A stretch of DNA of 64,000 bases, from the NCBI GenBank assembly GCA_022494885.1, contig JAGVSM010002867.1, positions 62,001-126,000 of the forward strand, read 5' to 3'. The position numbers were made by a program, and so were the translations under genes. How positions within the stretch are numbered: the first letter of the stretch is position 1; each line of letters starts with the position of its first letter. The notes under the pieces are model-generated. The model searched no databases, had not been told where the DNA came from, and was given only the letters and a program-made list of their open reading frames with translations. This DNA comes from Micrasema longulum (taxonomy: Eukaryota; Arthropoda; Insecta; Trichoptera; Brachycentridae). Below are positions 36,318 to 48,043 of this stretch, piece after piece.

Positions 36318-36376
36318 AGGGACAAAAGATTCGAGAAAAATATACCGACAAATTTCAGCGAATCTTTTGCCCTTTT
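36318..36376. repeat. Small imperfect hairpin
   Basis: AAGGGACAAAAGATTCG pairs with CGAATCTTTTGCCCTT across a loop of about 25 bases, with one bulged base. Function unknown. Confidence 0.5.
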
Positions 36377-38777
36377 ATGAACAACTAACTGCATACGAAA
36401 CCAAAAAGCGTTTTTTTTTTAATAAAATATTTAAACCGTTTCATGTAGTAGGTTACCTGGAGCTTTAAGACATTATCGTTTTATGTACTCTGCCACTTAA
36501 ATAAGTGTCCTTTACACTTTGTGGAAAAGAAAACACACTTTACAAAAATTGTATGAAAATTATGAATTGATATCATTTCAACATTGAAATATTGACCACA
36601 TCAATTGTATCAATAAACTATTTGTACCATACATACTCGTAAAGTATGTGTTGTATTTTGTTGGCTAGATGTAGATCTATTATCAGTTAAAAATCAGTTT
36701 GTGATGTATTTGTGTACGCCAGCATACCAATTACGCTAAGCGATATACCAAAGTAATAAGTCGAATATGATGTAAATTTACTAACACTAGAAATTCAAAC
36801 GATGGCTTGTGACGTATTTTTTCCTTATAATAATGGAACATAAAACATTACTTTCGATGTCAAAAAAAATATGGAAAGCTGCAAATAATCGGTTATTAGG
36901 AGAATTCGTCCCTGCTATGTACGGTGTGGTATACTGTATCGGTGTAGTGTTTACCAAAATCTCATCACTTTTACATGAGTTTTTAAAACGGACACTTGAA
37001 CTAAATATTGTGCGCTTAAAGTTGCATCGCATTTTTAAGTAAACAATAATCCAAAAATAAAAGAAATCTAAAAAAAATGAGGTGTATCTCATAATAAATT
37101 TACACACTGTTCAATTCGACAGGCATCCAAATGAGAATTATCAGCTTTTGAGAGCTTATTACTGTATACCGTGTTCAAGTGTGTATCCGCCTTCAAAAAT
37201 TATTTGCTGGTTTTCAATTTAATTAATACACACACCATCGAAGTCTTAATAACCTAAAAAGTTAAGTGTATTCAGTAAAAAATATGATGATGTGATGGGA
37301 ATGTTTTAAACGGGTTCCAGTATAAAAAGAATTTGGTAGATGTTCTCTGACGTTGTAGAAATGAAAAATGTTACCAGACACTTGGCAAATTAACTACTAA
37401 TTGGAAAAAATAATTAAATAATTGCATTTTAATAGTTTGCATATAAGATAAATACCATATCTACACGTAAGTCACGATATTGTGCTGTTTCATGACTTGA
37501 CACACAGAAATATAATTGATAAAATGGAGTACAGCAAAATAAAGTGCAGTTTTACGATATATAATATTATGTACTGTTAGCCAATCGACAGGCTTACGAA
37601 AGCCCTTATGGATTGGCATTAAAGACGTATAAGTACACTGATTGAACCTAACCTAAACAATTTTAGAAACTATTAAAAATAACAGTAGTTCTGGTAATAG
37701 CAGACATGGCAAGTGTGTCATATTTAAGACAGGAGTGATACAACCGCTTGCTTCTTGAATGCTTGTCTTTGGTGTAGGAACTTAGGAACACAAAGACAGT
37801 GCTGTTTAGGGAGATTTTGTTTTATTCCGAGGATCCTTGGCAGAGGTGAAAAGAATCCGAATTTGCGTTAGTTCTAAAATTTCTCGCCGCAAAGAGAGTG
37901 AGGAACAATCAGATGTTTTGAACACAAAAAAATAAAAAAAAGTCAAAACACCTAGTTCACTCAGGTTGGTACTTTTGTTGAAATCATTATTATGATTGTC
38001 TCTTTATTCGAATCGTTTTAATCGATTTAGACAGGAACTGAGAAAAAACTCGCAAGTAAAAAAATAACATTTTTTTTTTCAAAAAGCAATTAAAACCAAA
38101 CACCTGTTCAAATTATAGCATATGTTATAAAAGGCTACCAATGTCATATACACATATTTGTCTGTTTCATGATTTCTAAGAGAATGAAATAAACGCAGTG
38201 CGAAAACGTTTTTACTTAAACCTTATCTTAAAATTACTAATCAGTTAATAACTTGCTTTGAACATTACCAGCGTAATGCAGTTCAGATAAACAGAACGAT
38301 AGACGCATGAATTTTCAGGAATGTTGTAGGTAAATTACTCGTATATCGGAACAAAACATTAATAAATAGATTTTTTTCACGTTTTCCTTAGCTCATTTTT
38401 GAATGATCATTTTTTATTGTGAGTACGTATTATGTAGGGACCTACATCATGTTCGTAAAACCGCATAAAAGAATCCTCACATTTACACGATTTCATCTAT
38501 TCGCGTCTGCAAAATATTATAATTGCATATTCATGAGCGTGGGTTACTCCTACGCTAATTACTGACACACTGTATTTCCAAAATACATTTTAAATTTGTT
38601 TAAACTTCGTTCGCGTTTGCAAAATGTTTAAAAATATTTTATTACTCACTATTTTACATGGACAAAATACCTGAATTTATTTATGTTAATAAATATAGGT
38701 ACTTGCTATTCGTTTTATAAATACTATCATGTACATAAAAAATATTTATCCTTTTAAATATTGTTAGATAAAAATAT
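36377..38777. other. Non-genic AT-rich DNA with a LINE-like hairpin
   Basis: No gene recognised. At 37580-37617, GCCAATC and GATTGGC, with an inner GGCTT/AAGCC, form a stem-loop of the kind seen at LINE 3' ends elsewhere in the window. Confidence 0.45.
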
Positions 38778-39037
38778 GTCGGCCTCGTGGTGTAATGGTA
38801 AGCGCGTCTGCCTATCGCGCAAGAGGTCTCGGGTTCGATTCCCGACATGGTTGATAGGAAATATTTATTTAAAAAGTGTTTTTACACTAGATCATTTCTT
38901 AGTCCCTGGACGCCTGAAGCGTAAGTCTGATCATCTTTCCTTCATGTTAACAAAATGATCAAGATGCGCTGCGATTGGTGTACCAATGCAGCGCCCTATG
39001 CACCCTTAGGTGCAGAAAGGGAATGATGTTTATGAAT
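38778..39037 (+). mobile_element. tRNA-derived SINE, family A, with 10-bp target duplication
   Basis: The best-preserved copy. The head is GTCGGCCTCGTGGTGTAATG, the B box GGGTTCGATTCCCGAC, the middle CCTGAAGCGTAAGTCTGATC, and the tail GATTGGTGTACCAATGCAGC, then GGTGCAGAAAGGGAATGATG. It is flanked by ATAAAAATAT at 38768-38777 and 39038-39047, a perfect duplication, so insertion was probably recent. The head is tRNA-like but has an unpaired acceptor region; it is not a tRNA gene. Confidence 0.9.
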
Positions 39038-39047
39038 ATAAAAATAT

Positions 39048-40660
39048 TATAATAGAAGGTTTAAATATATTGTAGCGGTATTTACTGAAAGTATTTGATA
39101 TATTGCTCTGAACTGCAAAGTTTAATAAATGATTGTGTCCCATATATGCCAACCAGACTCTTTGTTTTTCAGTTATTATCATAATTAGTCATTATTCATT
39201 AAATTCACAGCATACCCGCATGTAGCGGCTTGCAAATCAATACAGTGATGATTTCGATCCGTTTTACACGTCCCAAATAATTTGTCTCTTCTGTCTCTTA
39301 TTTTTGTTTAGTATTTAGAATTTGTGTAATTATTTTCAAAGAGTATTTTTCTATTATTTGTTTTTAATCACCCTTGTTAAACCCCCATGGGTGTTGAAAA
39401 ATTAATAATACTTATTGTCTGTCTGTTGTGAAATATTTAATCATTAGATGAAATAACTTGATATCAAATTATGTTGAAATTTTTGAAACAAGTATCTACT
39501 GAATGCTATAAATATTAGTATGTAATAAATACACGGAAAGATACCTAATCGTGAAATTTTATTTAAAAGATGATTAATTAGTCATAATGATATTGAATAG
39601 ATGGTGAATTACTTGATTTCATCCATAATTTCACTAATATTTGGTAAATTCTCCAATCGTCAGACTATATCGGCTCGGAAACATCGATCTGGATGTTGAT
39701 CTGTTCCATGGAACATGTATCCGAAGGGGTTTTCCGGAGCAGGATTCTCCTACTATTTTGACAAGAGTCTCTTTATGTATTTGCTGTCTTTTTATAATCT
39801 GTACGTATTAAATTTTAGTTTGTAATGCATGTATTGTTTAAAATAAGGTTATTGAATTGAATACCAGCTATTACAATTTTGTAAAATAAAAAATAACGCA
39901 TATATATAAATACCAAAATGTTATAATTACGTACTACGTAATTTATATCATTAAAGATTTCAGGTCTATTTTATAAATTATTTTTTATCAGGGTTCCTTT
40001 GAGTCAACAAGGTTGTCATGTTTGACAATACCCTGGAATATAGACGTATTATCCATATTCAATATTTCAGTGGTTTGAAAAATCCCGACTATAGTAAGGC
40101 ATTGAAAACTCGAAGGTAATAATAGAAAATGACAAATCACAAACATGAAGCATCAAAAGCGATGTTATGAAATTGTTCATTGCTTATCACTAAACGTCGA
40201 AAGCAGGCAGTACACTTACACTACGCAGTGTAGCACATAGAAGTACATTTTACAAGTACTTTATTTCTAGATATTGAATTTCTCACGCAACGAACCAAAA
40301 TATGGTCGAAATTGGTGTCTTTAATAGAACTTAATCGTTCTACGAATTATTGTTTAGTACCAACAGTTCCTACATATTACTCATCATTAGGCGTTGACAC
40401 GTTACTCTCCGATTTCGCAATATTTGGAAATTCAATAGGTACTGCAAAAATATTTGAAAATCAATGTGCCAAAGTGATACGCCTAAAGGAGAATCATTAT
40501 TGTGAACATTTTATAAAATGAATAATACTAAGCTATTTCTAAAAAAAACGTAAATTGTCCTCATGTAGGCATGTTAATAAAGAAAATCTAATAGAGGGGT
40601 AAATGAATTTTTTAGCGTCAACTTATTTAGCAATATATATAGAGAAACATGTAACAACAT
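39048..40660. other. Non-genic AT-rich DNA with two small islands
   Basis: 39218-39265 repeats the Harbinger-flank motif (GTAGCGGCTTGCAAATCAAT, ACAGTGATGATTTCGAT). 39670-39775 is a GC-richer patch followed by AATAAGGTTATTGAATTGAA, which looks like the 3' tail of a jockey-type LINE; its short frames are not recognised. No host gene seen. Confidence 0.45.
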
Positions 40661-40771
40661 CAGGGGCGCTATTCTGAACCACTCTTGCGGCACAAGAACA
40701 GTTTTTCTCGTGTATTTTGTATGTTAATACACGAGATAATACGGCCGCGAGAGCGTTTGGAATACCAGGGC
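40661..40771. mobile_element. MITE, GGGGCGCTATTC family, copy 2
   Basis: Same ends as 3272-3374: GGGGCGCTATTCTGAACCAC on the left, and CGCGAGAGCGTTTGGAATAC with CAGGGCC on the right. An inner inverted pair is CTCGTGTATT/AATACACGAG. It abuts or overlaps the next element by a few bases. Confidence 0.75.
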
Positions 40772-40861
40772 CTCGATTATGAACGGCTATCTGCATTGGT
40801 ATGTATACAGAGACGGTTTAAACTAATATCGATATTTATGTATCACATTGTAATCGGGGCC
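40768..40861. mobile_element. Short MITE-G relative
   Basis: GGGCCTCGATTATGAA at the left and TGTAATCGGGGCC at the right form inverted ends that match the MITE-G consensus GGGCCCCGATTACAATGGG. Only 94 bp; directly joined to the preceding MITE. Confidence 0.65.
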
Positions 40862-42839
40862 TGCCCAGTTGTATTTTTTTTATCAGTCTACCTAATGAGT
40901 ATATTTCATATTGCAGACCAAAAATCCATCATTCGTTATATAATGGTTTTCATATAAAGGTATGTATATTTTTACCTATTGTCAGTAACTTTACCATGTG
41001 AATGAATACCTATTTTCAAAGGCTCTTTACAGGTTCTCTATTTAAAGATGCAAGTTCTTGTTCAAACATGTCTAACTAAAATGAGGGATTATAGATATTA
41101 CACCAGGTAGGTAGGAGGGTAAATAAAAACCGGAATAATAATCAAATATTGTACTGTTTCCCTGAAAAAAAAATGTTGCTCAAATTTGCTGCACAAATTA
41201 TTCTATTTTTACCGATGTCAGGTTAATTCTTGAGTCTTTCTTACTATTTTCTAAAAGAAAGTGGTTAAAATAATAATAAAAAAACTATGCTGAGAATGTT
41301 TCATTATTATGAATGCCGTTCTATCATCGTTATCACTATCGATTTTTTTTAAATATAGTTTTGTTGAGAGTCAAATAATGAAATCAATTTCAGGGGTCAG
41401 GTCCGATAAGCGTATGCGATTCGCAACAAATCAATGTACATGTTATTTGCATGCGTAATAAATGTTAAGTTCATTATATAGACTGTAGAACTGTAGATGG
41501 ATAGGTGTTTGATTGTCAGCTGTAACTTTGACCAATTTAAGTATAATCTGTATTCAACGACGGCTTACATTTAAAACCTTGTGTTTGTACAAAGTAATGA
41601 GAAATCCATATGGGGTCATCTCTTATTGAAGTTAATCTGTATTCAAAAATAATTGGCTTATCAAACAACTGCGGCATACGGGCAAATCGTGCTAGCTGAT
41701 AATTTACGGTTCGGTTAATTTATAAATAAAAGACAAAGTTTATTTTCTACGCAGCGAATGGGTAGAATTACATTTGCGCACAGTAATACTATTATATCGT
41801 ATACGTAATGTTATTGTGTGTGAATTGAATTCAGATTGAGAGTGGTTCGGTGCATTGCACTCGGCAACAACTGCATAGATTCAATAATAATACTCGTATT
41901 ATATTTTGTATTTTCTTCCCTTCTAGTCGACAGTGCAGCTCAACGAGAAACGTTTTTATTTTATTTTTTATCCGGAAGTGGCAGTTTGTTCCATGTGAAA
42001 TACCTCCGACGTGGAAATTACAAATGCGAAGTTGACATTACCTGTAACTATCAAAGTATAATACCGTAATAATAAAAACGGACTTTTTTTAGAAAAAAAA
42101 ATTAACTTCACACCCCCTCTTTTTGTAGATAGGTAGGTACTTCTTGCAAAATCTGTATTTTACTTTTTACATTCGGAAAAAAGTATCTGATAAATGACGC
42201 AGATTCCTATCTGAGTCAGAGTGATTTGATTAATTATTCCCACAGCTGAATACATTCAGAAACTGCAAAACATCTATAACAACATTGGTTTTGTAGTCAC
42301 CAGACTGTGAAGTGAAGTCGGCGTGATATTCGCAGATACGTCGAACTTGACAGGAATCGAGCCGGTTACCATTTCGCAAGATATGCATTGTACAATATAT
42401 ACATGGACGAGCCTTTTTTTATAATAATCTCATACGAAATGCTTTACGACGGAATGAAAGCAAAATAAAGAGACATTTAGTGTCTCGCTCAAAATATGAC
42501 AAACCGATAAATATTTATACGGCTTCTGCGCAATTATTTAGTCAAACATCAGTGCCTAGATAGGTTTGTATAAGATACCGTGATGACTTCTACGATTGTG
42601 TTGGTTTTAAGGTCTACATTATTTTCTATCGTGAAACAGACAAGAAAATCAGTCGTTATTTTTCTAGTAGTAAGGAAAAAGCATTAAAAATGTTCTGTGT
42701 TTTTTTCGCTTCACATAATTTTAAATATACGCAATGCATGTCATTTTGGTCAAAGTCACTTAATTCATAAAAAAAACTAGACGCTAGGTTCACATAGGCC
42801 AACTGCGCCGTAACTAGGCATAGTGAATTTTCATTTTTC
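40862..42839. other. Non-genic AT-rich DNA
   Basis: No gene accepted. An acceptor-like TTCTTCCCTTCTAG at about 41914-41927 precedes an open frame ending at 42069 (with GNYKCEV); without a donor or partner exon it is not called. On the minus strand near 42335-42375, GGCTCGATTCCTGTC resembles a decayed SINE B box. Confidence 0.4.
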
Positions 42840-44530
42840 ACGCACTGTCCGACAGCGCGAGCGCCAGCGCTTCAGTGCCTTCAGACTTCAGGCTTTTCAG
42901 CGATCGACAAAGGAAAGAAGCGCCCAGCGACAGTTGACACAATATAATAATTAGTTGAGGCTTATAACACAAGTGGTACCTAACTACATCGGGACTAATA
43001 TTGGAGCGATATTAGACAGATCTGGCAATAGTTATAAATTAGTCGAGACACGCAAACACCGCGTCAGCGAAGCAGATCGCGAATCGCGAGAGCATCTTTG
43101 CTCTGCGAAAAAACACATACACACACTGTAGGCAGTAGGCAACACAGCGTCGCTTTTTTCTGCAACGTCGCTTAGTGGAAGTAACTCCAAGCAATGATCG
43201 AGGAATTTTCTATGGCGGCGAGAGTGTACTGGTAGAATTTCTTGCGCTCCCTGAGTATAACTGCTATACTTCGCGAACTACCACCGCCAATCGGCGGACG
43301 AAGAAATGTTCTGTTTTCAAAATCCGATGCCTCCTTCCTCGCGCTGCCGCTCCGAACAATTTCCCAATCCAGAAATGAGCGCCGAGACAGAAAGGCAACA
43401 ACTATCCGGTCAAAACATAAAATACCAAACGCGACACACTACTCTCTTCCCACTCCGAACATTTATTGTATCGAACAATGTATTATTTATCGGTCACAGA
43501 CGACCAGTCTTAACACTCAACACACAGACAAAACTCTATCAATACGCCTGTTTTTGGATATCGTTTACTTACACTAGCAAAATCGCCTCGGAAGGCGAAC
43601 ACACATACACCGAACAGTTTACCCACACACACAAACTTGTGGTTTGTAACAACAAAAAACTGGCTGAGAGCTTATCGCGGTGATTGAGCGGCAAAGCGAA
43701 GAAAGGGATGGATTGAGAATAAATTCTCGATTACTAATAATTCTGTGCCCGTGTAAGGGAAACATTGAGAATAGAAAATTCAATTTAATTAATTATTGGA
43801 CAATTCGCTATAAACAACGTGGCTTCATAAGAAAGTATAAAAAATATTATTCAAAAAAATAAATTTTAAACTCATTTTTGTTATTAATTTACCTAAAATT
43901 TGAAAATGTGTAGATGGAAAATACAGGCATTTACTCTACAATATAATAATTTTCACTTACCATTGGCGGTTGTGTATCCCCAGTCAGATGTCTCAGAAGT
44001 CATGTTGATATGAACTTTTCGTCGAAACACGTTAGTCAAAGTGCGTGAACTAGGCTTATATTAAATATTTTAACCGTATCAATAGTCTGTTTATCCGCCC
44101 AATAAGCGAGAGCTGTTACAAGCAATTTAATAAAATTACAGAAGGTTTTTGTATTAGTTGTATCAGTTGGACGTTTGGGCGATCACTGTTGCCGCGAGTA
44201 AACTGTTAACAAGTTTACCGCCTGCCGCCTTACTCCCTCTTCCATCTCTGGTGGATTCACAGCCATTGGTGCCTCGTACTATCCCCCCACCATATCACCG
44301 ACAAAACCTAAAAACTCCCATAAACACCACCAATCCTAGCAAATTTTACCTAATTACATCGAGAAATTTCCACTGCACACTGCACGCTTTCCGTCGCATT
44401 CAATTTCTTTCCCAAAATGAAAAGTGTACATTTTCAGCGTACAGCTCACGAAGCGCCTTTGTTAACGTCCTTGTCGCACGTGGAACGAGTATAGCTTTTA
44501 TCTAAGTAGACGTCTCTTTCTTACTGCGCG
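42840..44530 (-). promoter_or_regulatory. GC-elevated region around the carbonic anhydrase start
   Basis: Clearly higher GC and CpG than the flanks, with long stop-poor frames on both strands that do not resemble proteins. The carbonic anhydrase start codon (44003) lies inside it. On the minus strand a strong donor GTAAGT at 43572-43567 follows an untranslated-looking segment, and a weaker donor (TTAG|GTAAAA) lies at about 44350. These suggest non-coding or alternative first exons. No TATA box was fixed. The promoter role is inferred from composition and position. Confidence 0.5.
43961..44003 (-). CDS. Alpha-carbonic anhydrase, first coding exon
   Basis: Carbonic anhydrases convert CO2 and water to bicarbonate and a proton, using a zinc held by three histidines; the cytosolic forms have no signal peptide. 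From the ATG at 44003 the exon reads MTSETSDWGYTTAN plus the first base of a Gly codon, followed by GTAAGTG. In alpha-carbonic anhydrases the first coding exon ends at exactly this point: WGY, a few residues, then NG split by a phase-1 intron. The lack of a hydrophobic leader fits a cytosolic CAH1/CA2-type enzyme. The CAAC before ATG is a good insect start context. The histidines and the rest of the catalytic domain lie in later exons that I could not find leftward on the minus strand, so intron 1 is very long or those exons were missed. Only 14 codons support the call, so it is good but not certain. Confidence 0.7.
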
Positions 44531-44924
44531 ATGTAACAGTGAGATAAAGTGAGAAATGCGATATTTCCCAATACGCTGTTTTATCAATGTCAGTCATTCG
44601 CTTTGTTGATGTTTACACATTTCGAATGTGATAAACAGAACGGTAGAGTTCGGGCGGGAAATTCGAATTTCTTTCAAAAGTCTTTTTCTATAGTCGCATT
44701 CAAATATTGAAATTCGAGTACCGATCAAAAATAAATGTTTGAAAATACTATATAGGTACCTGAACACAAAATAAAGAATTCAATTTGTTATCTAAATCGT
44801 GACGATTTTTAATTAATTTGTTAATTATTAAAAATATCGTATTCATAAAAAAACATATTTAGCTCCTATTTTATTTTCGAAACGTTATTTGAATTCTTTT
44901 TACATTCCTAAATGTTTTGGTATG

Positions 44925-45052
44925 GTGACTATTTTGTTTAAACTTTTAATAACCGTGTTAGAAAATAGAAAATAACTAGCAGTACAGCGGGGAGCCAACC
45001 TTAGACCTCTGATGCGGAGTCCACAACTACCACGAGACAACAAACTGGCTCA
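44925..45052 (-). mobile_element. tRNA-derived SINE, family B
   Basis: Minus strand: TCTCGTGGTAGTTGTGGACT (A-box-like), GCATCAGAGGTCTAAGGTTG, GCTCCCCGCTGTACTGC, then TATTTTCTAACACGG. This is the same layout as 52237-52395. A degenerate second head-like motif (TCGTGGACTCACGG) lies just right, at about 45080-45100. Confidence 0.55.
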
Positions 45053-45110
45053 ATTGATTTATTTATTTTTTAAAGAAAATATCCGTGAGTCCACGACGCT
45101 AGCCATGGGA

Positions 45111-45214
45111 CCAGGGCTAGTATTCTAAACGAAATTATAGCGCGGTATAGCGCGTTTTTACGTACTAAATACGCATTATAGCGCGCTGTAAACGCGTTCG
45201 GAATTCCAGCCCAG
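45111..45214. mobile_element. MITE, CCAGGGCTAGTATTC family, left of the palindrome
   Basis: Ends CCAGGGCTAGTATTCTAAAC and CGTTCGGAATTCCAGCCCAG are inverted. Inside, TATAGCGCG motifs recur and pair with CGCGCTGTA. Length 104 bp. Related to 45497-45559, 48044-48417 and the GGGGCGCTATTC elements. Confidence 0.75.
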
Positions 45215-45497
45215 GAGCTCAATCACAGATGGCTATCGACATGCTAAAAAACGTGCTAAGTATTTGAGCAATCACCACGAACAATCATGAACACGCTGAA
45301 GTTAAAGCGGTCGCGTTGCAAAACGCCATAGATAAGTTCCTGTGCGAGATTCAACCAATCCTCTTGAACTGACCGAAGTTGAATTTCGTTTTGCAACGCG
45401 ACCGCTTTAACTTCAGCCTGTTCATGATTGTTCGTGGTGATCGCTCAAATACTTAGCACGTTTTTTAGCATGTCGATAGTTATCTGTGATTGAGCTC
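45215..45497. repeat. 283-bp near-perfect palindrome (111-bp arms)
   Basis: The left arm 45215-45325 and right arm 45387-45497 are complementary with about four mismatches in 111. Both ends are GAGCTC, and the arms include GTTAAAGCGGTCGCGTTGCA. The 61-bp spacer starts CCATAGATAAGTTCC. Either a MITE with very long arms or an inverted duplication. Its GC content is higher than the surroundings, and no protein frame is conserved. A transcript across it would form a long hairpin RNA. Confidence 0.9.
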
Positions 45498-45559
45498 CAG
45501 GGCTGGTAATCCGAACGCATTTACAGCGCGCTACAATTGCGTTCAGAATACCAGCCCAG
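45497..45559. mobile_element. MITE, CCAGGGCTGGTA family, right of the palindrome
   Basis: A 63-bp copy: CCAGGGCTGGTAATCCGAAC at one end and GTTCAGAATACCAGCCCAG at the other. It touches the palindrome's right GAGCTC, mirroring the 104-bp copy on the left. Confidence 0.75.
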
Positions 45560-47210
45560 AACTTGGTTTAAAAATATGTTCATTCCGTAATGGAATTATG
45601 CAGTTATTAGCTCATTTGGCTACCTATTTCTTTTTACCCTTATATGTCATTGTAGAATATTTCATTTTGGGTTGGTCCATACCTTAATTATAATTTACAT
45701 GAAGGTAAAATAATCAGTCTTTGACTTTGATCAGATACCAGACCACGAAAGAAAGCCATTTGTAAAAGATTGTGGTGAAAAAATATAAATAATGTGGAAC
45801 TATCAAAAAATTTAACTCGATACAGATGTATTGTGTCACAAAAATACGTATGTTTCTGCTATATTTTTTATCACTTCACTTAACTATTTTTTTAATCATT
45901 TGTAATAATGTTTGAACATTTTTGTTCTCAGAAAAAAATTATCAAAATAACTAATGATATAAAACTTGTAAACATAAAAAGCCGGGAATAGAACCAAAAA
46001 CATTTGCAATAGAATTCACAGTTTTTATCACTCATTCTCAAAAGGAGTTAGAAAATGGACAAATAATTAAAAAATATTTTTATATTCTGGTACCTGAAGT
46101 CTGAAGCGTAAGACTAATGACCTTGCCGTAAGGTGTGTGTGTGTGTGTAAAATAGGTTAAGGATAGCTTACACTACTAGTACCTACTTTAATAAATACTT
46201 TATAATGATAATAAAATCTCAGCGTAGTCTAATTCTTACACTTTATTTAAAATCATACATATTTTACCCATACCCAAGGGAATGCCGACCAGTTTCGGAA
46301 CACTTGCGTCGATTATTCTGATCTTCGGTATGTATATCTTCAAGTATTCGTTGAATGAGGAAGATCAGAGATTTTTTTGGATTATTATTATTTGTTAACA
46401 GACTATTGAACTAGGCTAAAAAACAAATTGGGTTAGTTTTTTTTTCATTTCTACATACCTATCGTATTATCCGCAGGTGTGATTTTTTTAATTTTTGAAA
46501 TTACTTCGCGTGTGACGTCTTAAGATCTCTCGTATATACCGTAAACCGAAAATCTATTGCGACTCTCTTATCATTGGTAGATTCGAAAGAACTAGCGACG
46601 TCATAAAAAATAGATAATTTTTTATTTATTTTTTCCTACATGTTCAAAAAACTTCGCCGTACAATTGATTGCTCTAATTTTTACCGCGCGCGAGAATAGA
46701 ATTTCCCGTAGGGCCAAACTTCCTCGTTTATTAATGTCATTTTTTATCCTCATTTTTTCACTCTTCTTCTTTTGCATTTATCTCAAAGATTTATTGATTA
46801 TTTTTAATAACATTGTACATAAATTTTACAGGGACAAAGAAACCGTTTATAGTGACACAATCAGGAACGACTCATACCTGTGAATTGTCCCGACTCGCTA
46901 GAAAATCCGTGTTAAGTCGGGGCACATATTACCATTCATATAATCATATTTAAAATACAGTGCGCACAAGACTCGCAAAGCTAAGTTGCTTGACTGTGGA
47001 AATCTTTTTTAAAAACATATGATTAAACTTAATATATTACAACTGAGATGAAGAGCATGTTGTAGAAGGGAATATTGAGATCTAGGTATTAACAGGGTTT
47101 AGACCTGTCATTGGCAATGTACAAGATAATTTTTTTAAAACAGATTTTACTTTCAAATCATATACAGTACACAGTATCGGGCAGTTAATAAAGTACATCG
47201 GGCTTAACTC
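45560..47210. other. Non-genic AT-rich DNA with SINE and LINE scraps
   Basis: 46090-46148 has a family-A SINE piece (CTGAAGCGTAAGACTAATGA) running into a short (GT)n. 46887-46923 is a stem-loop that, on the minus strand, matches the CCCGACTTAACACGGATTTT hairpin of 52813-52860 and 55464-55500. 47075-47115 is a scrap of MITE-C. No host gene recognised. Confidence 0.5.
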
Positions 47211-47791
47211 TTGTGTGACTGTGATGTCACACTAGTCGACATAGGACACAAGACTTGATATATCTCTCTTACTTTTTTTAATGACGAATCCGTATTTTTT
47301 GTAATCTTCAAATGAACATTTCCACATCCGATTTGAATAGTAAAATTTGTATAAATATGCTAAATGTCAATACAAAAAATATTTATCGTTGCTACGCGAA
47401 GAATAAATGTCCGCTAATTCAGCAACACATCTAAACAGATACCTCATACAAGAGAGAGCACGAAGATAGAAGTCATGACAAGGAAGACAGAGACGCTGTT
47501 CTGCGGCGGGTGTTGTCTAAAATAGATTCAGTCTTCAGTCGGTTGATGACAGTGACGCACGCCCGTAACATGAGCGGCGTATTTGTGATTTTTAATTTAT
47601 TTTGCTTTAACAGGGCTAAATTATACGTTTCTTTGTAAAAAATATGGAAAATGAATTATTAAACAGTATGTCTCCATGTTTTTTTTCTTCAAATTTCTGA
47701 AATTTTGAATATTCCGTCTTTTGCTTGTGGTAACACGATGTTACATCACCGTGCGCAAAGGGATTATTTACCACAGTTTTTTTAAGAGTAA
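47211..47791 (+). repeat. Dispersed repeat J, copy 2
   Basis: Collinear with 33250-33851 (see there). It includes the TGTGATGTCACAC palindrome near the start and AACACGATGTTACATCACCG near the end. Same orientation as copy 1, 14 kb away. Confidence 0.75.
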
Positions 47792-48043
47792 AGAAAGAGA
47801 CTGCCGACTTTGTAGAGCGTCGTCTCTGTCGCACGAGTCTGGTATCTGTAACGTGGATGTTTAGTGATGACTTGTCATTTTTATTTGTATTATAAACGCG
47901 CCGATACACTTATATTTATTATTAGTTTGGCGCGATCTAGATATTGTTGATTTTTGTTTAAATTTGAATAAATAAAATAGGAGTAAAAAAGTAAAAGAAA
48001 TTACAAAGACAACGCTATACAAAGCCGAAATTAGCCGATAAGG

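Noticed and set aside
36787..37107. 106-codon minus-strand frame with an opposite 77-codon frame
   Set aside because: Both strands open over the same AT-rich DNA, no domain, no repeat or exon signals.
41836..42069. 77-codon frame with an Ig-like GNYKCEV
   Set aside because: No ATG; only an acceptor-like sequence upstream, no donor, and the match to an immunoglobulin strand is seven residues long.
43175..43683. Overlapping plus-strand open frames of 67-125 codons
   Set aside because: Three frames are open at once over a GC/CpG-rich, stop-poor region. The proteins are low-complexity without domains, and the region fits a promoter or untranslated exon of the minus-strand carbonic anhydrase better.
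44158..44505. 115-codon plus-strand frame
   Set aside because: Lies just upstream of the minus-strand carbonic anhydrase start in the same GC-elevated block. No family resemblance and no splice or start support.
46279..46396. Small frame starting MPTSFGTLASIILIF with a donor-like GTATGT
   Set aside because: The CCAGTTTCGG context resembles the repeat arms at 9.3 and 10.9 kb, so it is more likely repeat sequence than a signal-peptide exon.
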